The notes beneath the pieces were generated by a model. It had not been told where the DNA came from, searched no databases, and saw nothing but the letters and a program-made list of their open reading frames with translations. Below are positions 1 to 6,006 of a stretch of DNA of 9,679 bases, piece after piece (the first letter of the stretch is position 1; each line of letters begins with the position of its first letter). Source of the DNA: Acetobacteraceae bacterium. GTDB taxonomy: Bacteria; Pseudomonadota; Alphaproteobacteria; Acetobacterales; Acetobacteraceae. The position numbers were made by a program, and so were the translations under genes. Location: contig JACMOQ010000335.1 of NCBI GenBank assembly GCA_014377905.1, positions 1 through 9,679 on the forward strand, given 5' to 3'.

Positions 1-616
1 CGGTGATGATGATCTGGGCGCCGATGCACAGCAGCAGAAACGCCGAAAGCCGCGCGATGGTGCGGCGTGCCGGTGCGCCGATCAGGCCGCCAATCCGGTC
101 GGCGGACCGGTAACATAGCCAGACAATCGCCGCGATCGCGATTGCTGCCGCCGACATGCCAAGAAAGAACGACAGCAGTCCCACCTCCGGCCGCCCGGCG
201 CCGAGTGCCACCGCGACCGCGATGGTGCCGGGCCCGGTGGTGAACGGCAGGGTCAACGGGAAGAACGCGATATCCTCCACCCGGCCCTGCGAACTTTCCG
301 CCTGCTCCTGCTTGCGGGCTTCCTGGCGTTCCGGCGCCGACAGCAAATCCCAGGCGCGCAATGCCACCACCGACCCACCGGCGATGCGCAGCGCCGCGAG
401 CGAAATCCCGAAGAAATTCAATACATAGGCGCCACCCCATAGCGCGCCGAGCATCACCACCAGCGAATAGAGCCCAACCCGATTAGCCAGCCGCATCCGG
501 TCCGCGGCGGAATATCCGGCGGCCACATCATTGAAAATGAATGCCGCGCCTGGCGGATTGACGATCGAAAACAGCGCGGGAAACGCGAGCAGAAACGCGG
601 CGACCGCCGGCTGCAT
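1..616 (-). CDS. MarC family integral membrane protein (3' end cut by window edge)
   Basis: The minus-strand frame opens with ATG at 616-614 and stays open to the window edge, giving 205 codons without a stop. The protein starts MQPAVAAFLLAFPALFSIVN and has several hydrophobic segments (about residues 5-27, 47-70, 71-90, 118-139, 145-168 and 188-205). The central FPLTLPFTTGPGTI (residues 119-132) matches the 'PLxxPxxxGPGxI' signature of the MarC/UPF0056 family, as does the SIVNPPGAAFIF segment near the N-terminus. Family members are roughly 200-225 residues, so probably only the last few residues are missing. MarC proteins are inner-membrane proteins of uncertain function; the old multiple-antibiotic-resistance link is not well supported. 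The start overlaps the apaG stop by one base (TGATG), which indicates translational coupling as the third gene of the metZ operon. A polar stretch (residues 94-114, rich in E, Q, R, K) is a probable loop between membrane segments. Confidence 0.88.
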   Translation of the reverse strand, partial: MQPAVAAFLLAFPALFSIVNPPGAAFIFNDVAAGYSAADRMRLANRVGLYSLVVMLGALWGGAYVLNFFGISLAALRIAGGSVVALRAWDLLSAPERQEARKQEQAESSQGRVEDIAFFPLTLPFTTGPGTIAVAVALGAGRPEVGLLSFFLGMSAAAIAIAAIVWLCYRSADRIGGLIGAPARRTIARLSAFLLLCIGAQIIIT

Positions 617-1020
617 CAGTGAACCCGATGGTCCTGATGCGGGCTGTCGAGGCTGAACGTCGGGATGGTCAGGTCCAGTTTCTCCCCCGTCGGCACCACC
701 ACAGCGTGATACATCCCACCCATAAAGCCGGAAGGCGTGTTCAGCGGGGTGCCTGAGGTATACTCGAACATCTTACCCGGATCGATCACCGGGGTTTCCC
801 CAACCACGCCATCGCCATGCACCGATTGGGTGCGGCCTTGCGCATCGGTGATGTGCCAAGTGCGTTTCAGCACCTGAACCGCGTCATCACCCTGGTTTTC
901 GATGCGGATGCGATAGGCCCAGAAGAACTCCCCCTCATCCGGGTTTGACTTGTCAGCCAGGAAGAAGGACCGCACGCTGACCTTCACACCCTGAGTTGTT
1001 GCCGTGTAATCGTTGCCCAT
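616..1020 (-). CDS. apaG: ApaG domain protein (Co2+/Mg2+ efflux protein ApaG family)
   Basis: 134 residues, close to the usual ~125-130 for stand-alone ApaG (DUF525, fibronectin-III-like fold). Recognisable blocks are VSVRSFFL (15-21), FWAYRIRIEN (33-42), LKRTWHITDA (51-60), GDGVVGETPVIDPGKMF (69-85), YTSGTPLNTPSGFMGG (87-102) and Y104. These correspond to the conserved beta strands and the glycine-rich 'G-x-G-V-V-G' loop. The Salmonella homologue was linked genetically to cobalt resistance and magnesium efflux, but the biochemical role is unsettled, and no membrane segment is present. The ATG at 1020-1018 lies six bases after the metZ TAG, so the two are cotranscribed; the stop TGA (618-616) overlaps the start of the MarC-like gene. 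The metZ-apaG pairing is common in Alphaproteobacteria, which supports the assignment. Confidence 0.93.
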   Translation of the reverse strand: MGNDYTATTQGVKVSVRSFFLADKSNPDEGEFFWAYRIRIENQGDDAVQVLKRTWHITDAQGRTQSVHGDGVVGETPVIDPGKMFEYTSGTPLNTPSGFMGGMYHAVVVPTGEKLDLTIPTFSLDSPHQDHRVH

Positions 1021-1026
1021 CGCCGT

Positions 1027-2220
1027 CTAACCCCGCATGATTTCCAGCCCTTGTAGCAGATCATCGGTAATGTCGGCGACATCTTCCAGCCCGACCGACA
1101 ATCGAATCACACCATCGGTGATGCCGAGCTTGGCGCGTTCATCCGCGCCGATGCGCATATGGGTGGTGGTGGCGGGGTGGGTGGCAAGCGATTTGCTGTC
1201 GCCGAGATTGTTGGACACCTTGATCAGTCCAAACCCGTTCATCAGCTTAAAGGCCGCGTCCTTGCCGCCAGCAACCTCGAACGTCACCAGGGTACCGCCG
1301 CCGGTCATTTGCTGCATGGCGAGTTTCTGCTGCGGATGGTCGGCCCGGGTCGGATACCAAACCCGGGAAATGCCATTTTGCCCGGCAAGGAAATTCGCCA
1401 CGTGCTCCGCCGACCGGCAGCCCGCATCAACGCGCAGCGCCAGGGTTTCGAGCCCCTTCAGCATCACCCAGGCGTTAAACGCCGACATTGATGGACCGGT
1501 GTTGCGAATAAAGGGCTGCAACACGTCATCGACCCATTTCTGGGTGCCCAGCACCGCGCCACCCAGCATCCGGCCTTGGCCGTCGATATGCTTGGTGCAG
1601 GAATAAACCACCACATCGGCGCCAAGTTGCAGCGGCTTTTGCAGCAAGGGCGTGGCGAAAACATTGTCCACCACCACGATCGCACCGGCGGCATGTGCCA
1701 AATCGGCGACCGCCTGCAAGTCGACGATTTCGAGCATTGGGTTAGATGGCGATTCGAGCAGCACCAGCGCCGCTTGCGTCGCCAATGCGGTGCGCCATTG
1801 CGCCAGATCGCCGCCATCAACGAACTCGGTCTTAATGCCGTAGCGCGGCAGCAATGTCGAAACGATCCAGTGGCACGACCCGAACAACGCCCGTGACGCC
1901 ACCACCCGATCGCCGGTTTTCAGATGCGACAGCAACGCCGCATGCACCGCCGCCATCCCAGTCGCGGTTGCCCGACAGGCTTCTGCGCCTTCAAGCATCG
2001 CCAGGCGATTTTCGAACATCGCAACGGTCGGGTTGCCGAAGCGGGAATACTGGTAATGGGTGACCTCGTTCTTGAAGGTCGCCTCGGCCTGCTCGGCACT
2101 GTCATAAACAAAGCCGGAGGTGAGGTAGAGCGCTTCGGCGGTTTCGCCATGCGGCGACCGATCGAGCCCGCCCTGCACCAGTATCGTCGCGGGGCGGTAG
2201 ACTTTGGCAGATTTGGTCAT
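1027..2220 (-). CDS. metZ: O-succinylhomoserine sulfhydrylase
   Basis: 397 residues, the normal length for the Cys/Met metabolism PLP enzyme family (fold type I). It should make homocysteine directly from O-succinylhomoserine and sulfide in the cytoplasm. Visible motifs are YSRFGNPT (58-65; the Tyr and Arg contact the cofactor phosphate of the neighbouring subunit), the glycine-containing ATGMAA block (86-91), VVVDNVFATP with cofactor-binding Asp185, YSCTKHIDGQGRMLGG (206-221) with Schiff-base Lys210, SLATHPATTTH (344-354), and IRLSVGLED (372-380) with Arg373 for the substrate carboxylate. The 'CTKHIDGQGR' version of the lysine motif is typical of MetZ rather than MetB or MetC. O-acetylhomoserine as acceptor cannot be excluded from sequence. 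The start 2220 has only a weak ribosome site (AGGG about ten bases upstream). It overlaps the stop of a possible leader ORF and sits downstream of a SAM-II riboswitch, so expression is probably repressed by SAM. Confidence 0.94.
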   Translation of the reverse strand: MTKSAKVYRPATILVQGGLDRSPHGETAEALYLTSGFVYDSAEQAEATFKNEVTHYQYSRFGNPTVAMFENRLAMLEGAEACRATATGMAAVHAALLSHLKTGDRVVASRALFGSCHWIVSTLLPRYGIKTEFVDGGDLAQWRTALATQAALVLLESPSNPMLEIVDLQAVADLAHAAGAIVVVDNVFATPLLQKPLQLGADVVVYSCTKHIDGQGRMLGGAVLGTQKWVDDVLQPFIRNTGPSMSAFNAWVMLKGLETLALRVDAGCRSAEHVANFLAGQNGISRVWYPTRADHPQQKLAMQQMTGGGTLVTFEVAGGKDAAFKLMNGFGLIKVSNNLGDSKSLATHPATTTHMRIGADERAKLGITDGVIRLSVGLEDVADITDDLLQGLEIMRG

Positions 2221-2270
2221 GGTTCTTGGCCCTGTACTAAGATGGGCCGACCCTCAGATGCAGCGGACAT
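2217..2270 (-). CDS. Candidate 17-residue leader ORF between riboswitch and metZ
   Basis: On the minus strand ATG at 2270-2268 opens MSAASEGRPILVQGQEP and ends at TGA 2219-2217. That stop overlaps the metZ ATG (2220-2218) in an ATGA arrangement typical of translationally coupled genes. The start lies 13 bases beyond the purine-rich AAAGAGG at the 3' end of the SAM-II aptamer, somewhat long for a ribosome site; a GGG lies nearer. metZ itself has only a weak ribosome site, so coupling through this short ORF would explain how the aptamer controls a gene 61 nt away. An ORF this short can occur by chance, and no homology or expression evidence is available. Confidence 0.3.
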   Translation of the reverse strand: MSAASEGRPILVQGQEP

Positions 2271-2281
2271 GGCTGCCCGCT

Positions 2282-2340
2282 GGCCTCTTTAGCGCGCTTA
2301 TTTCACCTCGCCGCAATCCGGCCGGACAAATCACGAGGAC
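2282..2340 (-). ncRNA. SAM-II riboswitch upstream of metZ
   Basis: Read on the minus strand from 2340, the leader carries CCTCGTGATTT (2338-2328), a loop, then TTGCGGCGAGG (2316-2306), TGAAATAAG and GCTAAAGAGG (2293-2284). This follows the order and conserved bases of the SAM-II aptamer: stem-GUGAUUU, UUGC, second stem strand, UGAUAAAU-like linker, GCUAAAAAGG. Stem P1 would be CCTCG (2338-2334) with CGAGG (2310-2306), five Watson-Crick pairs. Loop GGCC (2323-2320) could pair with the 3' GGCC (2285-2282) as part of the H-type pseudoknot; that pairing is my inference. SAM binding normally closes the pseudoknot and hides the purine-rich ribosome site inside it, shutting off translation. The position in front of a methionine-biosynthesis gene is where this class is known to occur. 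An unusual point is the palindrome TCCGGCCGGA (2326-2317) in the loop. Confidence 0.85.
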
Positions 2341-2353
2341 CGGCAAACCGGTG

Positions 2354-2388
2354 GTATAAGTCCTAGCGGCGGGGGAAAGCTGCGTCAA
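2354..2388 (-). promoter_or_regulatory. Candidate sigma70-type promoter of the metZ operon
   Basis: On the minus strand TTGACG (2388-2383) is followed after 17 bases by TAGGAC (2365-2360), directly followed by TTATAC (2359-2354). The -35 is good. The properly spaced -10 is poor, and the better -10 is 23 bases away. The position fits, since transcription would begin just upstream of the SAM-II aptamer. Confidence 0.35.
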
Positions 2389-2513
2389 TACAAGCAAATT
2401 CGCCTATTGTTGCCGCAGCGCACCGGTCGCGGTGTTGGTCTATCCAGATTTTTATTCCCAAGCTGAATATTTCGGCCCTACAGTCGGCAAAGCCAAGTGC
2501 CCGCGCCTGGGCC

Positions 2514-2520
2514 AGGGAGA
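2514..2520 (+). promoter_or_regulatory. Ribosome binding site deciding the start of the first binding protein
   Basis: AGGGAGA lies seven bases before the ATG at 2528. The reading frame is open upstream to an ATG at 2432, but that extension would put 32 non-signal residues before a clear signal peptide and has no comparable ribosome site. This site therefore favours the start at 2528. Confidence 0.7.
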
Positions 2521-2527
2521 AATCAGC

Positions 2528-4093
2528 ATGAAGCCGACACCAACCATGTGGCGTGTTCTGGGCATCGCGGCAATTGCGGTCGCCGCTTCTGGGCCGGCCA
2601 CCGCGCAGACCGCCAACCCGCAGGCGAAAAAAGGCGGCAGTATCGTGTTCGCCAACATCGCTGGCCCCGGCCACTTCGACCCGGCGATGTTTTGCACCAC
2701 GGTTGAACTTGAACCGGCGATGCACATGCTGGAAAGCCTGATGATGATGGATAATTCCTATCAGGCCAAGCCGATGCTGGCGAGCAAGGTCGATGTCGCG
2801 CCGGATGGCCGGCGGTTCACTTTTACCTTACGCCGTGGGGTGAAGTTCCATAATGGTAAGGAAATGACATCGGCCGACGTGGTGGCCACCATGCAGCGTT
2901 ATGCCAAGATCAGCCCGAATGCCGCGGCGTTGGCCGACGTCAGCAGTTTTGATGCGCCCGATCCCTATACCGTAATCATCAACCTCAAGAACCCGTCAGC
3001 GGTGTTTCTCGATGTTATGAAAACGCCGTGCTACCCGATGTCGATCATCCCGTCCGAAGAAGCCGCCAAAGGCCCGCGGGAAATTGAAACCATCGGCACC
3101 GGGCCATTCCGCATGGGGGAATGGGTCAAGGACAGCCATCTGGTGCTGCGGCGCTTTGATGGCTATTCGGCCGATGAAAGCGCCCCTGGTCCGGATGGTT
3201 TTGCCGGGCGCAAAACCGTGCATATCGACAGCGTGCGCTATAATTTTATCCCCGAGGTCAGCACTCGGGTCGCGGCCTTGCAATCCGGCGCAGCCGATAT
3301 CGCGCCGATTACCCCCGACCTGATGCCGCGCATCGCCAACCGGTCGGATATCGTGGTCGAAAAAGTCTTCCCCGGCTGCATGAACGCACTGGTGATGATG
3401 TCGCAAAACGCGCCGACCAATAATGTCCTGATCCGCCAGGCGGTGCAGGCCGCAGTCGATGTTGAGGAACTCGCCGAGGCCTCCGGACAGGTCTACAAAA
3501 TGAACGCCTCGATGCTCTATACGGACAGCCCTTACTATACCGGCCCCCAGATGGAGAAGTATTACAATCAGAAAAACCTGGCGCGCGCCAAGCAACTGCT
3601 TCAGCAGGCGGGCTACAAGGGCGAAAAAATCGTCATCCTGACCAATTCCAATTACGCCTATATGCGCAGCCAGATGCTGGTGCTGGAACAGCAGCTTAAA
3701 GCCGTGGGCATGAACGTCGAAATGCAGGTGACCGACTGGATCACCAACGCATCACGCATGCAGCGCCAGGAAGCCGGCTGGAACATCTCCACAACCGGCT
3801 ATTGTTCGCAACCGCTGCTTGGGCCGCAGCAATGGCGGGCGCTGCTTTATAACCACACTGGTCTCGACAAGGTTGGGGACAAGGACATCGACGGGGGCTA
3901 CGCGTCGTTCTTCTCCTCACTCGACCCGAATGCCCGCAAAGTCGCATGGCTCGCGACCGAAACCGGCATTCGTGAAAAAGCTTATCTGATCAAACTTGCT
4001 GATGCGGGCGGCGTGTTTGCCTATCGCGCCAACAAGGTCAAAGGCTGGAAGCCGTGGTATGCAATGCGCCATTGGGATATGTGGGTCGAATAG
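2528..4093 (+). CDS. ABC transporter substrate-binding protein, SBP_bac_5 family (Sec-type signal)
   Basis: 521 residues from ATG 2528. The N-terminus MKPTPTMWRVLGIAAIAVAA continues to SGPATAQ, a Sec signal peptide with probable cleavage after ATA or AQ near residues 26-27; there is no lipobox Cys. The mature protein has family 5 solute-binding landmarks: GGSIVFANIAGPGHFDPAMF (37-56), LASKVDVAPDGRRFTFTLRR (84-103), GVKFHNGKEMTSADVV (104-119), TIGTGPFRMGEW (188-199), and the second-lobe stretch LARAKQLLQQAGY (351-363) followed by a hydrophobic strand. Length is normal for the family (about 500-550). It should capture a peptide or peptide-like solute, possibly another ligand of this broad family (nickel, opines, glutathione), in the periplasm and deliver it to the permease pair encoded at 8771-6974. 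It is transcribed convergently to that operon from its own upstream region. The mature part has four cysteines (56, 168, 284, 426), which could form disulfides. Substrate cannot be read from sequence. Confidence 0.92.
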   Translation: MKPTPTMWRVLGIAAIAVAASGPATAQTANPQAKKGGSIVFANIAGPGHFDPAMFCTTVELEPAMHMLESLMMMDNSYQAKPMLASKVDVAPDGRRFTFTLRRGVKFHNGKEMTSADVVATMQRYAKISPNAAALADVSSFDAPDPYTVIINLKNPSAVFLDVMKTPCYPMSIIPSEEAAKGPREIETIGTGPFRMGEWVKDSHLVLRRFDGYSADESAPGPDGFAGRKTVHIDSVRYNFIPEVSTRVAALQSGAADIAPITPDLMPRIANRSDIVVEKVFPGCMNALVMMSQNAPTNNVLIRQAVQAAVDVEELAEASGQVYKMNASMLYTDSPYYTGPQMEKYYNQKNLARAKQLLQQAGYKGEKIVILTNSNYAYMRSQMLVLEQQLKAVGMNVEMQVTDWITNASRMQRQEAGWNISTTGYCSQPLLGPQQWRALLYNHTGLDKVGDKDIDGGYASFFSSLDPNARKVAWLATETGIREKAYLIKLADAGGVFAYRANKVKGWKPWYAMRHWDMWVE

Positions 4094-4107
4094 GCGCCTC
4101 GCCACAG

Positions 4108-4132
4108 CCCCCTGCGCCGGCGGTACGGGGGG
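4108..4132. terminator. Possible bidirectional hairpin between convergent genes
   Basis: The 45-bp gap between the binding-protein stop (4093) and the hydrolase stop (4139) contains CCCCC (4108-4112) and GGGGGG (4127-4132) around a GC-rich loop with the palindrome CGCCGGCG (4115-4122). A five-pair GC stem, possibly extended by TGC with GTA around a bulge, could act on both strands. There is no T tract on either side, so it is not a canonical intrinsic terminator. Confidence 0.3.
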
Positions 4133-4138
4133 ATGCGT

Positions 4139-4984
4139 CTAACCGCGAAGGAATTCTTCAAGCCCGGCGATTGACGCCGGCTCCACCAGGCTCGGCGCAT
4201 GCACCACGCCGGGAACCGCCAGCAACACGCCCTTCGGCAGGGTTTCGACCATGCGCCCTGCCTGCGCCTCCGACAGCACATCGCTATCGGTGCCCCAAAC
4301 GACCAGGGTTGGACATGCCAGTTGCTCCAGCATCGGCCACAGATTCGGGCGCGCCGGCGGGCCGCGTTCGATACGCTGGCTGATATAGGCCGGGTCCATT
4401 TTCCAGCCCCATTTACCGTCCGGACGCTGCCGCAGAACCCCGAGCGCCAGTTCCCGCTGATCGGCGGCGCTGCGCGCGGCGGTGATTGACGAATTTTCGC
4501 GACGATAAGCAAGCGCATCGTCCAGGGTCGCAAAACTGTCAGGCCGGCTGCCGACCATCTGGGTAATCCGTTGGTTGCCGGGTTGGACATCCGGCCCGAT
4601 ATCGTTCAGCACCAGCGCGTTCAGGCGCTTGCCGTGCTCCATCGCTTAGGTCATCGCAATCAGCCCACCCATCGAGGTGCCGACCAGAATAAACCTGTCG
4701 AGGCCAAGCTGATCAACGAAAGCCGCCAAATCGCTGGCCTGATCGTGGTAGCCATAGGCGCCGTCCGGCGACCACGCACTGTCGCCGTGGCCGCGCACAT
4801 CAAGCGCCACGATATGGAACCGGTCGCGGAAATGCCGCGCAAAGCCGTTGAACCCTTCGGCGCTGCCGGTATAGCCGTGCACACACACCAGTGGCGAGGC
4901 CGCCGCATTGCCCCAATCGAGGCTGCGCATTTGCAAGCCGTTCAAGGTGCTCAACTGGCTCGTTGGGTGTGCGGTGTCAGTCAT
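4139..4984 (-). pseudogene. Alpha/beta hydrolase interrupted by an in-frame TAA
   Basis: The frame from ATG 4984 would encode 281 residues but for TAA at 4648-4646 (codon 113). Reading continues in the same frame on both sides with no indel. The first part holds VCVHGYTGS (33-41, oxyanion region), LDVRGHGDS (61-69) and the nucleophile elbow VGTSMGGLIAM with Ser104. The second part holds LVLNDIGP (124-131), VVWGTDSDVLS (228-238, acid Asp235 likely) and VPGVVHAPSL (257-266, catalytic His262). All three catalytic residues survive, but they are separated by the stop. It is the last gene of the transporter operon. The start at 4984 has ribosome site AAAAGGAC (4998-4991) six bases upstream; a longer alternative starts at ATG 5032, overlapping the ATPase TGA by one base. 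A single base change explains the stop, so recent nonsense mutation or base-call error are both possible. An internal ATG (4642) two codons after the stop could restart, but that product would lack the nucleophile. The natural substrate is unknown. Confidence 0.85.
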
Positions 4985-4990
4985 TGGGAC

Positions 4991-4998
4991 GTCCTTTT
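4991..4998 (-). promoter_or_regulatory. Ribosome binding site for the hydrolase start at 4984
   Basis: On the minus strand AAAAGGAC precedes ATG 4984 by six bases. This is stronger than anything before the alternative ATG at 5032, and it is the reason for choosing the shorter start. Confidence 0.6.
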
Positions 4999-5031
4999 CT
5001 TTTCCGGGCATTTGCGGAAAACCCGATTTCA

Positions 5032-6006
5032 TCAAGACTTCGTTTCGTAAAGATGGCAGGCCACCCTGTGCCCCGCGTCAATCGCACGGGGCATGGGTCG
5101 TTCGCTACGACACCGTTCCATCACCAGCGGGCAACGCGGGCTGAACGCACAACCGGGTGGCGGGTTAAGAATGCTGGGAATTTCGCCACCCAATGCCGGC
5201 GCGCGCACCCTGTCCGGCTCCGGGCGCGGCACTGCGTCGAGCAGGGCCTGGGTATAGGGATGTTTCGGCGCCGCGTACAACACCGATTTGGGCGCCTGTT
5301 CGACCAGCGCGCCGGCGTACATCACCGCAACATGGGCCGCGATACTGCGTACTACCGCGAGGTCATGGGCGATAAACAGATAAGACAGCCCGAAACGATC
5401 CTGCAAATCCAGCAGCAGATTGATGATCTGCGCCTGCATGGACACATCGAGCGCGGAAACCGGTTCGTCGCACACCAGAAACTCCGGGCGCAGGGCCAGC
5501 GCGCGGGCAATACCGATGCGTTGGCGCTGCCCGCCGGAAAATTCATGCGGATAGCGATCGGCGACCGCGCGCGGCAGCCCGACGGTTTCCAGCAATTCCG
5601 CCACCCGATCGGCCCGGTCACGCCGCGAAAAACCGCCCACGCCGTCCAACGGCTCGGCGATGCAATCGCCCACCCGCATGCGCGGATCGAGCGAGCCATG
5701 CGGGTCCTGGAACACGAACTGCATCTTGCGCCGCACGGTTTCAAGGCGCTTGCCGCCGCCTGGCCCGGTGATGGTTTCACCGAATAATTCGATCTCGCCG
5801 CTGGTCGCCGAGATCAGCCCGACCAGCAATCGCCCGGTGGTGGATTTGCCCGACCCGCTTTCGCCCACCAGCCCCAGCGTTTCGCCCAATGCGATATCGA
5901 AACTGATATGGTTCACCGCGCGCAGCACCGCCTTCGCACCCGCCCGTCCACCAGGCACGGCGAAATCCTTCACCAGATCGCGAACCTTAACGATGGCAGC
6001 GGTCAT
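5032..6006 (-). CDS. Oligopeptide/dipeptide ABC transporter ATP-binding protein (DppF/OppF-like)
   Basis: 324 residues from ATG 6006, the usual size of OppF/DppF-type ATPases. Motifs in order: Walker A GESGSGKST (48-56), Q-loop Gln100 in FVFQDP, ABC signature FSGGQRQR (156-163), Walker B FLVCDEP (176-182), D-loop SALD (184-187) and H-loop His214 in FIAHD. The C-terminal oligopeptide/dipeptide extension follows: KHPYTQALLDAVP (248-260) and GCAFSPRCP with cysteines 286, 292 and 299, the Cys pattern that in some family members binds an iron-sulfur cluster. It would form a heterodimer with the ATPase encoded just upstream to power the two permeases on the cytoplasmic side of the membrane. The start overlaps the previous stop by four bases (ATGA). 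A longer in-frame start at 6078 lies inside the previous gene and adds no homologous sequence, so it is rejected. Confidence 0.95.
   Translation of the reverse strand: MTAAIVKVRDLVKDFAVPGGRAGAKAVLRAVNHISFDIALGETLGLVGESGSGKSTTGRLLVGLISATSGEIELFGETITGPGGGKRLETVRRKMQFVFQDPHGSLDPRMRVGDCIAEPLDGVGGFSRRDRADRVAELLETVGLPRAVADRYPHEFSGGQRQRIGIARALALRPEFLVCDEPVSALDVSMQAQIINLLLDLQDRFGLSYLFIAHDLAVVRSIAAHVAVMYAGALVEQAPKSVLYAAPKHPYTQALLDAVPRPEPDRVRAPALGGEIPSILNPPPGCAFSPRCPLVMERCRSERPMPRAIDAGHRVACHLYETKS

Noticed and set aside
156..428. 90-codon plus-strand open frame near the left edge
   Set aside because: Opposite the MarC-family gene, Ser/Ala/Pro/Arg-rich, no family resemblance.
2432..2527. N-terminal extension of the first binding protein
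   Set aside because: It would bury the signal peptide behind 32 residues; a good ribosome site directly precedes ATG 2528.
2996..3595. 199-codon minus-strand open frame inside the first binding protein
   Set aside because: Antisense to a complete, family-typical binding protein; composition is that of a mirror frame.
4139..4642. Separate 167-residue protein starting at ATG 4642
   Set aside because: It begins in the middle of the alpha/beta hydrolase core, lacks the nucleophile and oxyanion region, and is in the same frame as the upstream part. It is better explained as the remainder of one interrupted gene.
4646..4648. Programmed recoding (selenocysteine or pyrrolysine) at the hydrolase stop
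   Set aside because: The codon is TAA, whereas selenocysteine uses TGA and pyrrolysine TAG. No insertion element is evident and the position is not a catalytic one.
4891..5787. 298-codon plus-strand open frame opposite the F-type ATPase
   Set aside because: Translation has no recognisable motifs and lies opposite an ATPase with all catalytic motifs intact.
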